NCBI RefSeq assembly: GCF_002902725.1
Contig: NZ_PPRT01000007.1
Span: forward strand, 1 to 64,000
DNA length: 64,000 nucleotides
Direction: 5' to 3'
Source of the DNA: Staphylococcus caprae
Lineage (GTDB): Bacteria > Bacillota > Bacilli > Staphylococcales > Staphylococcaceae
The translations under genes were made by a program, and so were the position numbers. The notes beneath the pieces are model-generated. The model was not told the DNA's origin. It was given only the letters and a program-made list of their open reading frames with translations, and ran no database searches. Within the stretch, counting starts at the first letter, position 1. Every line of letters begins with the position of its first letter. Below are positions 26,270 to 37,351 of this stretch, one piece after another.

Positions 26270-27061
26270 TTATCCTTTACCACCCATAAATGCAGGATAA
26301 TTTGTCATACCACCATCAACATATAAAGTTGTGCCATGGATATAGCTGGCTAAATCAGATGCTAAGAATAAAGCAACATTGGCTACATCTTGAGCTTCTC
26401 CAATTTCACGTGCTGGAATCATTTCTAAAGTTTCTTCACGTGTTTTAGGATCAGAGAATTTCTCTTTCGTATGTTCAGTGACAATGGCACCTGGAGAAAT
26501 ATTGTTAATACGGATACCATATTGCGCATATTCCATAGACATCGTTTCCATCATTAACTTCATTCCGCCTTTGCTTGCAGCATAGTTGACGTAATTTGGC
26601 CATGGAATCGTATCATGAACACTTGAAGTATTAATGATCACGCCTTTTTTATCTTCTTTAAGGAATTGGTTAATGGCTTCTCGTGAACCGATAAATGCGC
26701 CAGTTAAGTTAATATCGATCACTTTTTGCCATTCATCTAATGACATTTCGTGCGTTGGGATTGGCTTTTCAAAACCAGCATTATTAATCATAATATCAAT
26801 GGTGCCGAACGTTTCCACTGCAGATTGAACAAGATGCTTCACATCTTCTTCTACAGATACATCGCCTTGAACTGCGATAGCTTGTCCGCCAGCGCTTTGA
26901 ATCGTATTTTTAAGTTCTTCTAATTCATCTAAATGACGATCAGAACGATAATTTAATACAACTTTTGCTTTCGCTTTACCAAAGTTTTCAGCAAATGATT
27001 TGCCTATACCACTACCTGCTCCGGTAATAACGACTACTTTGTTTTCTAATTCTTGAAACAT
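26270..27061 (-). CDS. gdh: glucose 1-dehydrogenase (short-chain dehydrogenase)
   Basis: A 263-residue classical SDR. It has the cofactor loop [14 protein letters not shown] near residue 12, NNAGFE at about residue 92, the catalytic Ser in INTSSVHD and the YxxxK motif in [13 protein letters not shown]. The closing [16 protein letters not shown] is the pattern of Bacillus glucose 1-dehydrogenase, which oxidises glucose to gluconolactone with NAD(P). It lies 19 bases downstream of glcU on the same strand, and that pairing is the main support for glucose as substrate. Confidence 0.88.
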   Translation of the reverse strand: MFQELENKVVVITGAGSGIGKSFAENFGKAKAKVVLNYRSDRHLDELEELKNTIQSAGGQAIAVQGDVSVEEDVKHLVQSAVETFGTIDIMINNAGFEKPIPTHEMSLDEWQKVIDINLTGAFIGSREAINQFLKEDKKGVIINTSSVHDTIPWPNYVNYAASKGGMKLMMETMSMEYAQYGIRINNISPGAIVTEHTKEKFSDPKTREETLEMIPAREIGEAQDVANVALFLASDLASYIHGTTLYVDGGMTNYPAFMGGKG

Positions 27062-27080
27062 TTTGACTCCCCCTAGACTA

Positions 27081-27944
27081 CTATTTTAAGTTACCTAGAA
27101 TAATTGATGCGATAATAATAACGACAATACCTGACCATATACCAATCATTTGGCGGCGATCTTTTTTCTCTCCTAAAATAAAAATCCCACCTAATGTAGA
27201 TACGATAACAAGTAATTGTGATAATGAGAAACTTGTTGCTACACCCACTTTAGGTTGTGAGTAGAACATAAATAAGTTACCAATACCCCATACGACACCA
27301 GGTATGAGATTGAGCGCAGTAGATTTAACAGAGGTTTGATGATTCATTGATAGAATAAATCCTCCGATTGCCATACCAATTGATTGGAAGAATAGGGCAT
27401 CTGTACCACTTACTCCGAAAATATCGCCAAGTACGACATAACCTACATAGCCAACTGTGGATATAAGTAAAATCCCCATTGCTTTTTTAAATTCTGGATT
27501 GTTAGATGTACCTTCATTCTTAGCTTTAAGTGACGTTAAAGCAATACCGACTACAAGTAATACCATTGCAATTAAGCCCATGACAACTTGAACCATTGTG
27601 CTCCATTCTCCTAAGAAAATAGCACTAAACAAGGTTGTACCAACAAGTTGCATACCTGTAGATATTGGCATAGTTTTTGATACACCGATTAAATTGACTG
27701 ATTTCAATTGATTGCCTTGACCAAATGCCCAAAGCGCACCAGAAATCAGACCTACAATAATGACAGTAAAATTATCAAAAGCAGCATTACCAGTTAATAG
27801 TAAACCGATACCGACAATTAATGTTCCTAATGTCGTGCCTCGGATTTGATTGTAGGGGCCACCACCTACAAATACATTTATAATTACAACACTACCCCAA
27901 AAAAGGGCCGGTAATAGTGCGATAAGAAAGTCTAAAATTTGCAC
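27081..27944 (-). CDS. glcU: glucose uptake protein GlcU
   Basis: A 287-residue membrane protein with ten predicted helices of the GRP/EamA-related sugar uptake family. Signature stretches are [30 protein letters not shown] at the N terminus (given for position only, residues 6-35), a [19 protein letters not shown] segment and the closing [11 protein letters not shown]. It imports glucose without phosphorylation, and the product can be oxidised by the glucose dehydrogenase encoded just downstream. The pair forms a two-gene operon transcribed leftwards. Confidence 0.9.
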   Translation of the reverse strand: MQILDFLIALLPALFWGSVVIINVFVGGGPYNQIRGTTLGTLIVGIGLLLTGNAAFDNFTVIIVGLISGALWAFGQGNQLKSVNLIGVSKTMPISTGMQLVGTTLFSAIFLGEWSTMVQVVMGLIAMVLLVVGIALTSLKAKNEGTSNNPEFKKAMGILLISTVGYVGYVVLGDIFGVSGTDALFFQSIGMAIGGFILSMNHQTSVKSTALNLIPGVVWGIGNLFMFYSQPKVGVATSFSLSQLLVIVSTLGGIFILGEKKDRRQMIGIWSGIVVIIIASIILGNLK

Positions 27945-28271
27945 TTATTACTCACTCTCCTAAAACATGATTAAGTGTCCCCTTAACACTTGAAATCATT
28001 TTAAAGCATAAAAATTAATAAGTAAAAAACAAAAACTTGAAGTTGCAATAATTGTAATTACTAATCATTGTAATTAAGTGAAACAATTTGAATGTTAAAA
28101 CATTAAGAAAGGTTAGTGTTTGTATTTTCGAAATAAGAAGACAAATAGTATAGAAATTAAAAAGACTGTAAATCACACGTTAGTTTTAGAACTATAGGTT
28201 AAAGCTCTAAAAACAATATTGATTCACAGTCAAAGTTTATTGTTATATTTATTTAAAAATATGATATTCAG
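27945..28271. other. intergenic region upstream of glcU
   Basis: No gene is seen. The interval contains the glcU promoter region (not resolved to boxes) and a long structured terminator for the upstream minus-strand GNAT gene at 28164-28231. The remainder is AT-rich without further recognisable sites. Confidence 0.5.
28157..28231 (-). terminator. long structured terminator of the GNAT gene
   Basis: Read on the minus strand, GACTGTGAATCA (28231-28220) pairs with TGATTTACAGTC (28175-28164) with two mismatches and is followed by TTTTTAA. The 44-base interior contains a second, weaker complementary pair around TTTTAGAG and GTTCTAAAA. A normal terminator would be shorter, so a small structured RNA is an alternative. 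Confidence 0.6.
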
Positions 28272-29156
28272 TTATTGAGTGAAATCTTGGTGCAGATGTT
28301 GAGGTTCGAATTTATATTTTTTATATTCGTAATTAATTTGAAATCCTAGTTCATTAAAGCGTTCCACAAGTTTGCTGTTTTTATTACGGATTTTGAAATA
28401 AACCTTATGAATAGAATAATGTTCAAAAGCAAATTTCAACGCATATTCTAATAAATCAAAGGCAATCCCTTTAAGTCGATAATCAATATGAGAACTAAAA
28501 TATTTAATTTCAGCACTATGTCGTTCAGCATCTACTCGTAAATATAAATAACCTTTAAGTAACCCTTCGCTAACAAATAAGAACAATCGGTGATGTTCAT
28601 CTAGTGATTCTATAATCTCCTCCGGTGTCATCGCATCATGTTTGAAAGTCATTAAATGTAACTTACTGAATGCACGATAAAAACCTCTTTGATATTCAAT
28701 GATATTCTGACTATTAAAAGTCTCTCCTAGATCTTGGTGAGCTTCTAAATAATAATCTGTAAAATTATAGCTTGCATGTATTTGCTTCATGAAAGGTTTG
28801 TATTCTTGCACACCTTCTTCAAATGAAAAATTAAAAATAGTCTCTTCGGGTTGATGTTCAGTTAATTTGTCGAAAAGTAATTGGAAGTGCTCGTCATCGA
28901 GTTGGAAATCTTGTGCTATAAAAGGTCCTATCACTTTATATCGATGATGATCATATGAGAAAGCGAGCATTAAAGCTAAAATTGTTCCATCTTCTGTCAA
29001 CGCGACAACTCCAGAATTGCTAATTGCTTCATTTAATAAAGTATCAAAGTCTTCATATTGTTGTGGAAGTTTATATAAATAAGATGTTGATAGGTATAGA
29101 GATGATTCAATAAATGCTTTTATTTCTTGTGGCTCACTCAATTGAATGATATCCAT
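28272..29156 (-). CDS. GNAT family N-acetyltransferase
   Basis: A 294-residue protein with a C-terminal acetyltransferase domain: the YLYLRVDAERHSAEIKYFSS strands, the acetyl-CoA loop region DYRLKGIAFDLLEYALKFAF, and the closing NKNSKLVERFNELGFQINYEYK, typical of GNAT enzymes. The N-terminal half looks like a second, degenerate GNAT repeat. The ATG at 29156 is preferred because ACGGAGGTAG lies directly before it. A GTG 7 codons further upstream has no better site. The substrate is unknown. Confidence 0.8.
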   Translation of the reverse strand: MDIIQLSEPQEIKAFIESSLYLSTSYLYKLPQQYEDFDTLLNEAISNSGVVALTEDGTILALMLAFSYDHHRYKVIGPFIAQDFQLDDEHFQLLFDKLTEHQPEETIFNFSFEEGVQEYKPFMKQIHASYNFTDYYLEAHQDLGETFNSQNIIEYQRGFYRAFSKLHLMTFKHDAMTPEEIIESLDEHHRLFLFVSEGLLKGYLYLRVDAERHSAEIKYFSSHIDYRLKGIAFDLLEYALKFAFEHYSIHKVYFKIRNKNSKLVERFNELGFQINYEYKKYKFEPQHLHQDFTQ

Positions 29157-29403
29157 TAATCTACCTCCGTCTCTCACGTCTTTAATTTAAATGTATTTTG
29201 CCGATAAGTTCTTCCTTAATTATATTATATTTCTAGAGAAATAAAAGTTTATCGATATACTCACATGTTACAATATGACTAATACTAATCAATGGATCAG
29301 ATAGTTTATTTATGAAAAGTGTTAAATAGAATGACCGTAAGAATTAAATCATTACTTATTTAATATAAACTATTGATGTAATTCATTTTCAGAAAGGGAA
29401 GTT

Positions 29404-31542
29404 ATGATGAAATCCTTAATATTAGCTGAAAAGCCATCGGTAGCGCGAGACATAGCCGATGCACTTCATATTAAAAATAAAAAGAATGGCTATATCGAGA
29501 ACGAAAAATATATAGTGACTTGGGCTCTAGGACACTTGGTCACAAATGCGACACCAGAACAATATGATGCGTCATATAAAGAGTGGAAACTTGAAGATTT
29601 ACCGATTATTCCTAAATATATGAAAACGATAGTTATTGGTAAAACAAGTAAACAATTTAAAATTGTTAAGTCATTAATATTAGATAAAAAAGTAAAAGAT
29701 ATTATTATTGCGACGGATGCAGGACGCGAAGGTGAACTTGTAGCAAGACTTATTCTAGATAAAGTTGGAAATAAAAAGCCTATTCAGCGCTTATGGATTA
29801 GTTCTGTAACGAAAAAGGCAATACAAGAAGGATTTAAACATTTAAAAGATGGTCGAGCATATAATAGTCTGTATCATGCGGCATTAGCTCGTAGTGAAGC
29901 GGATTGGATAGTAGGGATTAATGCGACACGTGCATTAACGACGAAATACGATGCACAATTATCTTTAGGTCGTGTACAAACACCAACCATTCAACTCGTT
30001 CAGTCCAGACAAGATGACATTAATCATTTTCAACCTGAAAAATATTATACGCTCTCAATTAAAGTAGATGGATATGAGTTCACGTTTAATACGCAAAAGC
30101 ATTTTAAAAATAAAGAAGACCTAGAAACGATTGAACAACAAGTGAAGAATCAAGAGGGGAAAGTAATAGATGTAAAATCCAAGCACAAGAAGTTGTATCC
30201 TCAACAGCTATACAATTTAACAGATATACAACAAGATGCGTATCGTCGTTTCAAAATGGGGCCTAAAGAAACATTGAACACATTACAACATTTATATGAA
30301 CGACATAAGATTGTAACGTATCCACGTACAGATTCTAATTATTTAACACATGATATGGTAAGTACAATTAAAGAACGTTTACAAGCTTTGCTTGCAACAA
30401 ATTATAAATCTCATGTGCGTGAACTTATTGGTCAATCATTCTCACCTAAAATGTCTATATTTAATGATAGTAAGGTATCAGATCACCATGCGATTATACC
30501 AACTGAAGTGAGACCATCTCTCGAACAACTGAGCCAAAGAGAATTTAAAATCTACATGCTTATTGTTGAAAGATTTCTAGAATCTTTAATGAAACCATAC
30601 GAGTATGAAGGCGTGACGGTTAACTTTGAAGTGGGCGATTTGATGTTCAGTTTAAAAGAGAATATCCCTAAACAATTAGGATTCAAAGCCTTAAAAGAAG
30701 ATACATTACAGCCATCAAAATCACATCAATTTGTGATTGGACAACAGTTTAAAGTTCAAAAAGTTGATATACATGAGCATGAAACTAAACCGCCTGAATA
30801 CTTTAATGAAGGTTCATTATTGAAAGCAATGGAAAATCCTCAAAACTATATTCAGTTGGATAATAAAAAATATGCTCAAACTCTCAAACAAACAGGTGGA
30901 ATTGGTACTGTCGCAACACGCGCTGACATCATCGATAAACTGTTTAATATGAATGCACTTGAAGTACGTGATGGTAAAATTAAAGTAACATCCAAAGGGA
31001 AACAGATATTAGAATTAGCGCCAAGTGAATTAACTTCACCATTGTTAACGGCCCAATGGGAAGAAAAACTTACACAAATTGAAAAGGGCCGATATAATTC
31101 AAAGAAATTTATGGATGAAATGAAGCATTTTACTAAAGATATAGTGCAGAAAATTAAAAAAAGTGAACAAAAATATAAACATGATAACTTAACTACAACC
31201 GAGTGTCCTACATGCGGTAAATTTATGATTAAAGTAAAAACTAAAAATGGACAAATGTTAGTTTGTCAGGATCCTTCATGCAAAACGAAGAAAAATGTTC
31301 AGCGTAAGACTAATGCACGCTGTCCAAATTGTAAGAAAAAAATGACGTTATTTGGTAGAGGGAAAGAAGCGGTATATCGATGTGTATGTGGGCATTCTGA
31401 AACCCAAGCTCAAATGGATAAACGTATGAAAGAAAAATCCAGCGGTAAAGTTTCTCGTAAAGAGATGAAAAAATATATGGGAAATCAGGAAGAAATAGAT
31501 AATAATCCTTTCAAAGATGCTTTGAAAAATTTGAAATTGTAG
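29404..31542 (+). CDS. topB: DNA topoisomerase III TopB
   Basis: A 712-residue type IA topoisomerase. The Toprim domain starts [18 protein letters not shown] and holds [14 protein letters not shown] with the metal-binding acids. [17 protein letters not shown] and [13 protein letters not shown] follow, and the catalytic tyrosine is in [11 protein letters not shown] (about residue 306). The C terminus carries two zinc-ribbon-like cysteine sets (CPTCG...CQDPSC and CPNC...CVCG) and a Lys-rich tail. The enzyme relaxes negative supercoils and decatenates by single-strand passage. GAAAGGGAAG is the ribosome site, and two adjacent ATG codons (29404, 29407) make the exact start uncertain by one residue. 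Confidence 0.95.
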   Translation: MMKSLILAEKPSVARDIADALHIKNKKNGYIENEKYIVTWALGHLVTNATPEQYDASYKEWKLEDLPIIPKYMKTIVIGKTSKQFKIVKSLILDKKVKDIIIATDAGREGELVARLILDKVGNKKPIQRLWISSVTKKAIQEGFKHLKDGRAYNSLYHAALARSEADWIVGINATRALTTKYDAQLSLGRVQTPTIQLVQSRQDDINHFQPEKYYTLSIKVDGYEFTFNTQKHFKNKEDLETIEQQVKNQEGKVIDVKSKHKKLYPQQLYNLTDIQQDAYRRFKMGPKETLNTLQHLYERHKIVTYPRTDSNYLTHDMVSTIKERLQALLATNYKSHVRELIGQSFSPKMSIFNDSKVSDHHAIIPTEVRPSLEQLSQREFKIYMLIVERFLESLMKPYEYEGVTVNFEVGDLMFSLKENIPKQLGFKALKEDTLQPSKSHQFVIGQQFKVQKVDIHEHETKPPEYFNEGSLLKAMENPQNYIQLDNKKYAQTLKQTGGIGTVATRADIIDKLFNMNALEVRDGKIKVTSKGKQILELAPSELTSPLLTAQWEEKLTQIEKGRYNSKKFMDEMKHFTKDIVQKIKKSEQKYKHDNLTTTECPTCGKFMIKVKTKNGQMLVCQDPSCKTKKNVQRKTNARCPNCKKKMTLFGRGKEAVYRCVCGHSETQAQMDKRMKEKSSGKVSRKEMKKYMGNQEEIDNNPFKDALKNLKL

Positions 31543-31654
31543 ATAAATAGCGAACAAAATCATGAGATTAAAATTAAAAGTTCGCGTTTAGTATTGTTTT
31601 TTACGAATATAGGTATTAAAATATTAAAGTATTTCAAATAAAGGAGCATTTACC

Positions 31655-32989
31655 GTGAAAAAATACTTTCAGTTCGATAAGTATGGAACAAATTACAAAA
31701 ATGAAATTTTAGGCGGCATTACAACATTCTTGTCAATGGCTTATATTCTTGCTGTAAACCCTCAAGTTTTAAGCTTAGCAGGAGTTAAAGGTATTTCGAG
31801 CGATATGAAGATGGACCAAGGTGCGATATTTGTAGCAACTGCATTAGCAGCATTTGTTGGTTCGTTATTTATGGGACTCATCGCTAAGTATCCAATAGCT
31901 TTGGCGCCGGGGATGGGTTTAAATGCCTTCTTCGCATTTACAGTCGTACTCACAATGGGTATTCCGTGGAAAGTTGGTTTAACTGGCGTTCTCTTCTCAG
32001 GAATATTCTTTGCCATCCTCACTGTAACCGGATTAAGGGAAATCATCATTAATGCCATACCTTATCAAATGAAAATGGCTGTTTCAGCAGGTATCGGATT
32101 ATTCATTACCTTTGTTGGACTTCAAAGTTCTGGAATCATCATTAAAAATGATTCTACATTAGTTACACTAGGACATTTAACTAAAGCACCAGTGCTTCTA
32201 GCGATTTTTGGTATTATAGTAACTGTGATTTTATACACTAAAAAAGTTCCAGGTTCTATTTTTATAGGTATGATTATTACAGCTATCGCTGGTATGTTAA
32301 CTGGTCAAATTCATGCACCATCTGGAGTTATTGGAGATATACCAAGTATTAAACCTACTTTTGGTGCTGCATTTGAATCATTTAAAGATCCAGGACAATT
32401 ATTTACGGTACAATTTTTAATCGTCATTCTTACTTTCTTATTTATTGATTTCTTTGATACTGCTGGAACTTTAGTAGCAGTAGCAACTCAAGCAGGTATG
32501 ATGAAAGATAATAAGTTGCCAAGAGCGGGTAGAGCTTTATTCTCTGATTCATTAGCAACGATTGTCGGAGCTATCTTTGGTACAACAACTACAACGTCAT
32601 ACATAGAATCTACTTCTGGTGTGGCAGTGGGGGCACGAACAGGATTTGCAAGTATTGTAACTGGTATTTGTTTCTTACTCGCTTTATTCTTTAGTCCACT
32701 CATTGAGGTTGTGACAAGTGCCGTAACGACACCAGCACTTGTAGTAGTAGGTGTACTCATGGCATCTAATTTTGCTGAAATTAATTGGAAACGTTTTGAG
32801 GTTGCAGTTCCAGCGTTTATTACTATTATTATGATGCCATTATCTTATTCGATAGCTACCGGTATTGCATGTGGGTTTATATTCTATCCACTTACAATGC
32901 TCATTTCAAAAAGACACAAAGAAGTACATCCAATTATGTACGTATTAATGGCTTTATTTATTCTTTACTTTGTATTTGTTCATAAATAA
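31655..32989 (+). CDS. NCS2 family purine permease (guanine/hypoxanthine-type)
   Basis: A 444-residue permease with about 13 membrane helices of the AzgA/PbuG branch of NCS2. Evidence includes GTNYKNEILGGITTFLSMAY at the N terminus, ALAPGMGLNAFFAF near residue 85, the FIDFFDTAGTLVAVA block around residue 268 and GTTTTTSYIESTSGVAVGART. Such proteins import guanine, hypoxanthine or adenine by proton symport. It starts at a GTG with AAGGAGC as ribosome site. No purine riboswitch is recognisable in the 112-base upstream gap. A strong hairpin follows. Confidence 0.88.
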   Translation: MKKYFQFDKYGTNYKNEILGGITTFLSMAYILAVNPQVLSLAGVKGISSDMKMDQGAIFVATALAAFVGSLFMGLIAKYPIALAPGMGLNAFFAFTVVLTMGIPWKVGLTGVLFSGIFFAILTVTGLREIIINAIPYQMKMAVSAGIGLFITFVGLQSSGIIIKNDSTLVTLGHLTKAPVLLAIFGIIVTVILYTKKVPGSIFIGMIITAIAGMLTGQIHAPSGVIGDIPSIKPTFGAAFESFKDPGQLFTVQFLIVILTFLFIDFFDTAGTLVAVATQAGMMKDNKLPRAGRALFSDSLATIVGAIFGTTTTTSYIESTSGVAVGARTGFASIVTGICFLLALFFSPLIEVVTSAVTTPALVVVGVLMASNFAEINWKRFEVAVPAFITIIMMPLSYSIATGIACGFIFYPLTMLISKRHKEVHPIMYVLMALFILYFVFVHK

Positions 32990-32994
32990 TAAAG

Positions 32995-33031
32995 AAAATG
33001 GTCGGTTCCTTCTCTAGGTTCCGACCATTTT
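32995..33031. terminator. bidirectional terminator after the NCS2 permease gene
   Basis: AAAATGGTCGG (32995-33005) pairs perfectly with CCGACCATTTT (33021-33031), and serves the permease gene and the converging membrane protein gene. Confidence 0.8.
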
Positions 33032-33048
33032 ATACTATAGAAATAGAA

Positions 33049-33453
33049 TTATTTATTATCATATTCGTCTTTGTGCTGATTTTTATATTGAGTATATATC
33101 ACTTTAGCATCTTTATTTGGTAGATAGGTTGGAGCAGATAATACGATAAAGACAAAGAAAATCATTAAGAAGAATAAAATCCAATGAATAATCATGCCCA
33201 CAAAAGGTATAAATGCCATAAATGAACCTACAAGACCAACGATTGGTATAATAACCATAGGTTTTATGGCGTTTTGACTATCTACAAGTAAAATGATTGT
33301 AATGATGAAATAAAGTAAGGCATTAAATAATAAAGGTTGCCAGCCAAAACTCATGATGACACTGCCACCTAAAAATGGAATGCCATAGAAAAATTCACAA
33401 ATGATAAGAAATACACCCAAAATCGCTAAAGTTATTTTAACTCCATTTTTCAT
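33049..33453 (-). CDS. four-helix membrane protein of unknown function
   Basis: A 134-residue protein with four predicted membrane helices and a polar C-terminal tail (YTQYKNQHKDEYDNK). AGGAGTGATTTA on the complementary strand before the start is a good ribosome site. I do not recognise a family. The gene lies between the purine permease and the S10 operon. Confidence 0.65.
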   Translation of the reverse strand: MKNGVKITLAILGVFLIICEFFYGIPFLGGSVIMSFGWQPLLFNALLYFIITIILLVDSQNAIKPMVIIPIVGLVGSFMAFIPFVGMIIHWILFFLMIFFVFIVLSAPTYLPNKDAKVIYTQYKNQHKDEYDNK

Positions 33454-33641
33454 TAAATCACTCCTATTCTCTTCCTATTATATAAAACCTACCATTATAA
33501 ATATATTAATATGTTTTCAAATTCGACAGAGAGATAAATTAAAAGTAAAAAATTTCAATAAAACGGTTGAACAACCACTCTATTTCAAGTACAATAATCA
33601 AGTATGTGTTAGACAGATATATAGAAAGTTACTGGAAAACC

Positions 33642-33670
33642 TTGATTTATCAGTGTTTTTCATGTAATAT
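33642..33670 (+). promoter_or_regulatory. promoter of the S10 operon
   Basis: TTGATT (33642-33647) and TAATAT (33665-33670) are separated by 17 bases. They lie about 140 bases before rpsJ and just before the structured leader. Confidence 0.6.
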
Positions 33671-33699
33671 ATCTAATGTTGGACTTTAAGAAAAGCGAT

Positions 33700-33775
33700 G
33701 AAGCGAAAGGTTACTGACACACCCGGCCGCTTTGCCATGGCGTTGTGTGAGATAGTTTTCGTGGAGAAGTCTATC
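33700..33775 (+). promoter_or_regulatory. structured leader of the S10 operon mRNA
   Basis: The GC content rises sharply here. CACAC (33718-33722) can pair with GTGTG (33745-33749), with GCC/GGC pairs inside, and GATAG (33751-33755) pairs with CTATC (33771-33775). Two stacked hairpins ahead of the first ribosomal gene suggest an autoregulatory or processing leader. The bound protein cannot be read from the sequence. Confidence 0.5.
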
Positions 33776-33795
33776 ACTTAAATGTAGACGAATAA

Positions 33796-34116
<321 letters not shown>

Positions 34117-34143
34117 TAGAAAAATTTAGGAGGTGGACTTTCG

Positions 34144-34806
34144 ATGACCAAAGGAATCTTAGGAAGAAAAATCGGGATGACACAAGTTTTCGGTGAAAAC
34201 GGTGAATTAATCCCAGTAACAGTAGTAGAAGCTAGCCAAAACGTTGTATTACAAAAGAAAACTGAAGAAGTTGATGGATACAACGCAATTCAAGTAGGAT
34301 TTGAAGACAAACAAGCATACAAAAAAGGTTCTAAATCTAATAAATATGCAAATAAACCAGCTGAAGGTCACGCTAAAAAAGCTGACACAGCACCTAAGCG
34401 CTTCATTCGTGAATTCCGCAACGTTAACGTTGATGAATACGAAGTAGGTCAAGAAGTCTCAGTAGATACTTTTGAAACTGGCGACATCATTGATGTTACA
34501 GGCGTTTCAAAAGGTAAAGGTTTCCAAGGTGCAATTAAACGTCACGGACAAGCTCGTGGACCGATGGCACACGGTTCTCATTTCCACAGAGCACCAGGTT
34601 CTGTAGGTATGGCTTCAGATGCTTCAAGAGTATTTAAAGGTCAAAAAATGCCAGGCCGTATGGGTGGAAACACTGTTACAGTTCAAAACTTAGAAGTCGT
34701 ACAAGTCGACACTGAAAATAGCGTTATTTTAGTTAAAGGTAATGTACCTGGACCTAAAAAAGGTTTAGTAGAAATTACTACTTCAATCAAAAAAGGTAAC
34801 AAATAA
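34144..34806 (+). CDS. rplC: 50S ribosomal protein L3
   Basis: 220 residues. It starts [16 protein letters not shown] and contains [21 protein letters not shown] and the [12 protein letters not shown] loop that reaches toward the peptidyl transferase centre. AGGAGGTGG before the ATG. It follows rpsJ in the conserved S10 operon order. Confidence 0.97.
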   Translation: MTKGILGRKIGMTQVFGENGELIPVTVVEASQNVVLQKKTEEVDGYNAIQVGFEDKQAYKKGSKSNKYANKPAEGHAKKADTAPKRFIREFRNVNVDEYEVGQEVSVDTFETGDIIDVTGVSKGKGFQGAIKRHGQARGPMAHGSHFHRAPGSVGMASDASRVFKGQKMPGRMGGNTVTVQNLEVVQVDTENSVILVKGNVPGPKKGLVEITTSIKKGNK

Positions 34807-34835
34807 TTTAAAAAGCGAAAGGAGGAAATTGCATA

Positions 34836-35459
34836 ATGGCTAATTATGATGTTTTAAAAGTAGACGGATCTAAATCAGGTTCAGTTGAATTAAGCGATGC
34901 AGTATTCGCTATCGAACCAAATAATAGCGTTCTTTTCGAAGCTATTAATTTACAACGTGCGTCATTACGCCAAGGTACACATTCTGTTAAGAATCGTTCA
35001 GCTGTACGTGGTGGTGGACGTAAACCATGGAGACAAAAAGGAACAGGTCGTGCACGTCAAGGTACTATCCGTGCTCCACAATGGCGTGGTGGTGGTATCG
35101 TATTCGGACCAACTCCAAGAAGCTATTCATATAAAATGCCTAAGAAAATGCGTCGTTTAGCATTACGTTCTGCATTATCTTTCAAAGTTCAAGAAAAAGG
35201 ATTCACTGTTGTTGATACTTTTGGTTTTGACGCTCCAAAAACAAAAGAATTCAAAAATGTGTTAACTACACTTGAACAACCTAAAAAAGTATTAGTTGTT
35301 ACTGAAGGCGAAGATGTAAATGTTGAATTATCAGCACGTAACATCCCTGGCGTACAAGTTACAACTGCTCAAGGATTAAACGTTTTAGATATTACTAGCG
35401 CTGACAGTGTAGTAATCACTGAAGCTGCTGCTAAAAAAGTTGAGGAGGTGCTCGGATAA
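34836..35459 (+). CDS. rplD: 50S ribosomal protein L4
   Basis: 207 residues. The extended loop [20 protein letters not shown] is typical of L4 and lines the exit tunnel, a site where macrolide resistance changes can occur. The sequence [12 protein letters not shown] is unaltered here. The stop codon overlaps the rplW start by one base, so translation of the two is coupled. Confidence 0.97.
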   Translation: MANYDVLKVDGSKSGSVELSDAVFAIEPNNSVLFEAINLQRASLRQGTHSVKNRSAVRGGGRKPWRQKGTGRARQGTIRAPQWRGGGIVFGPTPRSYSYKMPKKMRRLALRSALSFKVQEKGFTVVDTFGFDAPKTKEFKNVLTTLEQPKKVLVVTEGEDVNVELSARNIPGVQVTTAQGLNVLDITSADSVVITEAAAKKVEEVLG

Positions 35460-35734
35460 TGGATGCAAGAGATATTCTTAAGCGCCCCGTAATCACTGAG
35501 AAATCTTCAGAAGCTATGGCAGAAGATAAATACACTTTCGATGTTGATACTCGTGTGAATAAAACACAAGTTAAAATCGCTGTTGAAGAAATCTTCGATG
35601 TAAAAGTTGATAGTGTAAATATCATGAATTATAAACCTAAGAAAAAACGTATGGGCCGTTACCAAGGCTATACAAACAAAAGAAGAAAAGCGATTGTTAA
35701 ATTAAAAGAAGGTTCAATCGACTTATTTAACTAA
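35459..35734 (+). CDS. rplW: 50S ribosomal protein L23
   Basis: 91 residues, beginning [16 protein letters not shown], the usual L23 start. L23 sits at the tunnel exit and docks trigger factor and SRP. The ribosome site (GAGGAGGTG) lies inside the end of rplD. Confidence 0.97.
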   Translation: MDARDILKRPVITEKSSEAMAEDKYTFDVDTRVNKTQVKIAVEEIFDVKVDSVNIMNYKPKKKRMGRYQGYTNKRRKAIVKLKEGSIDLFN

Positions 35735-35765
35735 AAATAAATTACCAATAAGGAGGTAAGCGACA

Positions 35766-36599
35766 ATGGCTCTTAAAAAATATAAGCCAATAACAAATGG
35801 TCGTCGTAATATGACTACTTTGGATTTCGCAGAAATCACAAAGACAACACCTGAAAAGTCATTATTACAACCGCTACCGAAAAGAGCGGGACGTAACAAC
35901 CAAGGTAAATTGACTGTTCGCCATCATGGTGGAGGACACAAACGTCAATACCGTGTTATCGATTTTAAACGTAACAAAGACGGAATCACTGCTAAAGTTG
36001 ATTCAATTCAATATGACCCTAACCGTTCAGCAAATATTGCATTATTAGTATACGCTGATGGTGAAAAACGCTATATCATCGCACCTAAAGGATTACAAGT
36101 TGGACAAACTGTTGAAAGTGGTGCTGAAGCAGATATCAAAGTAGGTAATGCTTTACCATTACAAAACATTCCAGTAGGTACTGTAATCCACAATATTGAG
36201 TTAAAACCAGGAAAAGGCGGACAACTTGCTCGTTCAGCTGGTGCAAGCTCACAAGTTTTAGGTAAAGAAGGTAAATATGTATTAATCAGATTAAGATCTG
36301 GTGAAGTACGTATGATCTTATCTACTTGCCGTGCTACTATCGGTCAAGTTGGTAACTTACAACATGAACTTGTAAATGTTGGTAAAGCAGGACGTTCTAG
36401 ATGGAAAGGCGTTCGTCCAACAGTACGTGGTTCTGTAATGAACCCTAACGATCACCCACACGGTGGTGGTGAAGGTCGTGCTCCAATCGGTAGACCATCT
36501 CCAATGTCACCATGGGGTAAACCAACTCTTGGTAAGAAAACACGTCGTGGTAAAAAATCATCAGATAAACTTATCGTTCGTGGACGTAAGAGAAAATAA
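35766..36599 (+). CDS. rplB: 50S ribosomal protein L2
   Basis: 277 residues. It contains [20 protein letters not shown] and the [20 protein letters not shown] region with the conserved histidine near the peptidyl transferase centre. Normal length and no visible changes. Confidence 0.97.
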   Translation: MALKKYKPITNGRRNMTTLDFAEITKTTPEKSLLQPLPKRAGRNNQGKLTVRHHGGGHKRQYRVIDFKRNKDGITAKVDSIQYDPNRSANIALLVYADGEKRYIIAPKGLQVGQTVESGAEADIKVGNALPLQNIPVGTVIHNIELKPGKGGQLARSAGASSQVLGKEGKYVLIRLRSGEVRMILSTCRATIGQVGNLQHELVNVGKAGRSRWKGVRPTVRGSVMNPNDHPHGGGEGRAPIGRPSPMSPWGKPTLGKKTRRGKKSSDKLIVRGRKRK

Positions 36600-36666
36600 T
36601 AATAACAACTTATTTGGGTGTGCGGCTTAACTGCTGCACGCACACAATAAGAAGGGAGGCGCCCAA

Positions 36667-36945
36667 ATGGCTCGTAGTATTAAAAAAGGACCTTTCGTCG
36701 ATGATCACTTAATGAAAAAAGTAGAAGCACAAGACGGAAGTGAAAAAAAACAAGTAATTAAAACATGGTCTCGTCGTTCTACAATTTTCCCTAATTTCAT
36801 CGGTCATACTTTCGCAGTATACGATGGACGTAAACATGTACCTGTATATGTAACAGAAGATATGGTAGGTCACAAACTAGGTGAATTTGCTCCAACTCGT
36901 ACATTCAAAGGACATGCTGCAGACGACAAGAAAACTAGAAGATAA
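36667..36945 (+). CDS. rpsS: 30S ribosomal protein S19
   Basis: 92 residues, starting [18 protein letters not shown] and with [16 protein letters not shown] near the end, all conserved in S19 of the 30S head. GGGAGGCG ribosome site. A short GC-containing hairpin-like stretch (GTGTGCGGC...GCTGCACGCACAC, 36616-36646) lies in the 67-base gap before it. Confidence 0.97.
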   Translation: MARSIKKGPFVDDHLMKKVEAQDGSEKKQVIKTWSRRSTIFPNFIGHTFAVYDGRKHVPVYVTEDMVGHKLGEFAPTRTFKGHAADDKKTRR

Positions 36946-36973
36946 TTTTTAATAAGTAGAGGAGGAAATCCTA

Positions 36974-37327
36974 ATGGAAGCAAAAGCGGTTGCTAGAACA
37001 ATAAGAATCGCACCTCGTAAAGTTAGATTAGTTCTTGACTTAATCAGAGGTAAAAATGCTGCTGAAGCTATTGCTATTTTAAAATTAACAAACAAAGCTT
37101 CATCACCAGTAATTGAAAAAGTATTAATGTCCGCTTTAGCAAATGCAGAGCATAACTATGACATGAACACAGATGAATTAGTTGTCAAAGAAGCATATGC
37201 AAATGAAGGACCAACTTTAAAACGTTTCCGCCCACGTGCACAAGGTCGTGCAAGTGCAGTTAACAAACGTACAAGCCACATTACAATCGTCGTAAGTGAC
37301 GGTAAAGAAGAAGCTAAAGAAGCTTAA
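36974..37327 (+). CDS. rplV: 50S ribosomal protein L22
   Basis: 117 residues. It starts [19 protein letters not shown] and has the tunnel-lining hairpin [19 protein letters not shown], another site of macrolide resistance changes, here with an ordinary sequence. Good AGAGGAGG ribosome site. Confidence 0.97.
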   Translation: MEAKAVARTIRIAPRKVRLVLDLIRGKNAAEAIAILKLTNKASSPVIEKVLMSALANAEHNYDMNTDELVVKEAYANEGPTLKRFRPRAQGRASAVNKRTSHITIVVSDGKEEAKEA

Positions 37328-37351
37328 TAAACTTTCTAAGGAGGGAATACT

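Noticed and set aside
31543-31654. Purine riboswitch before the NCS2 permease gene
   Set aside because: The gap is only 112 bases and shows neither the paired loops nor the conserved core of purine riboswitches.
33401-33667. 88-codon plus-strand frame upstream of rpsJ
   Set aside because: It overlaps the start of the minus-strand membrane protein gene and the S10 promoter, lacks a ribosome site and has random-looking composition.
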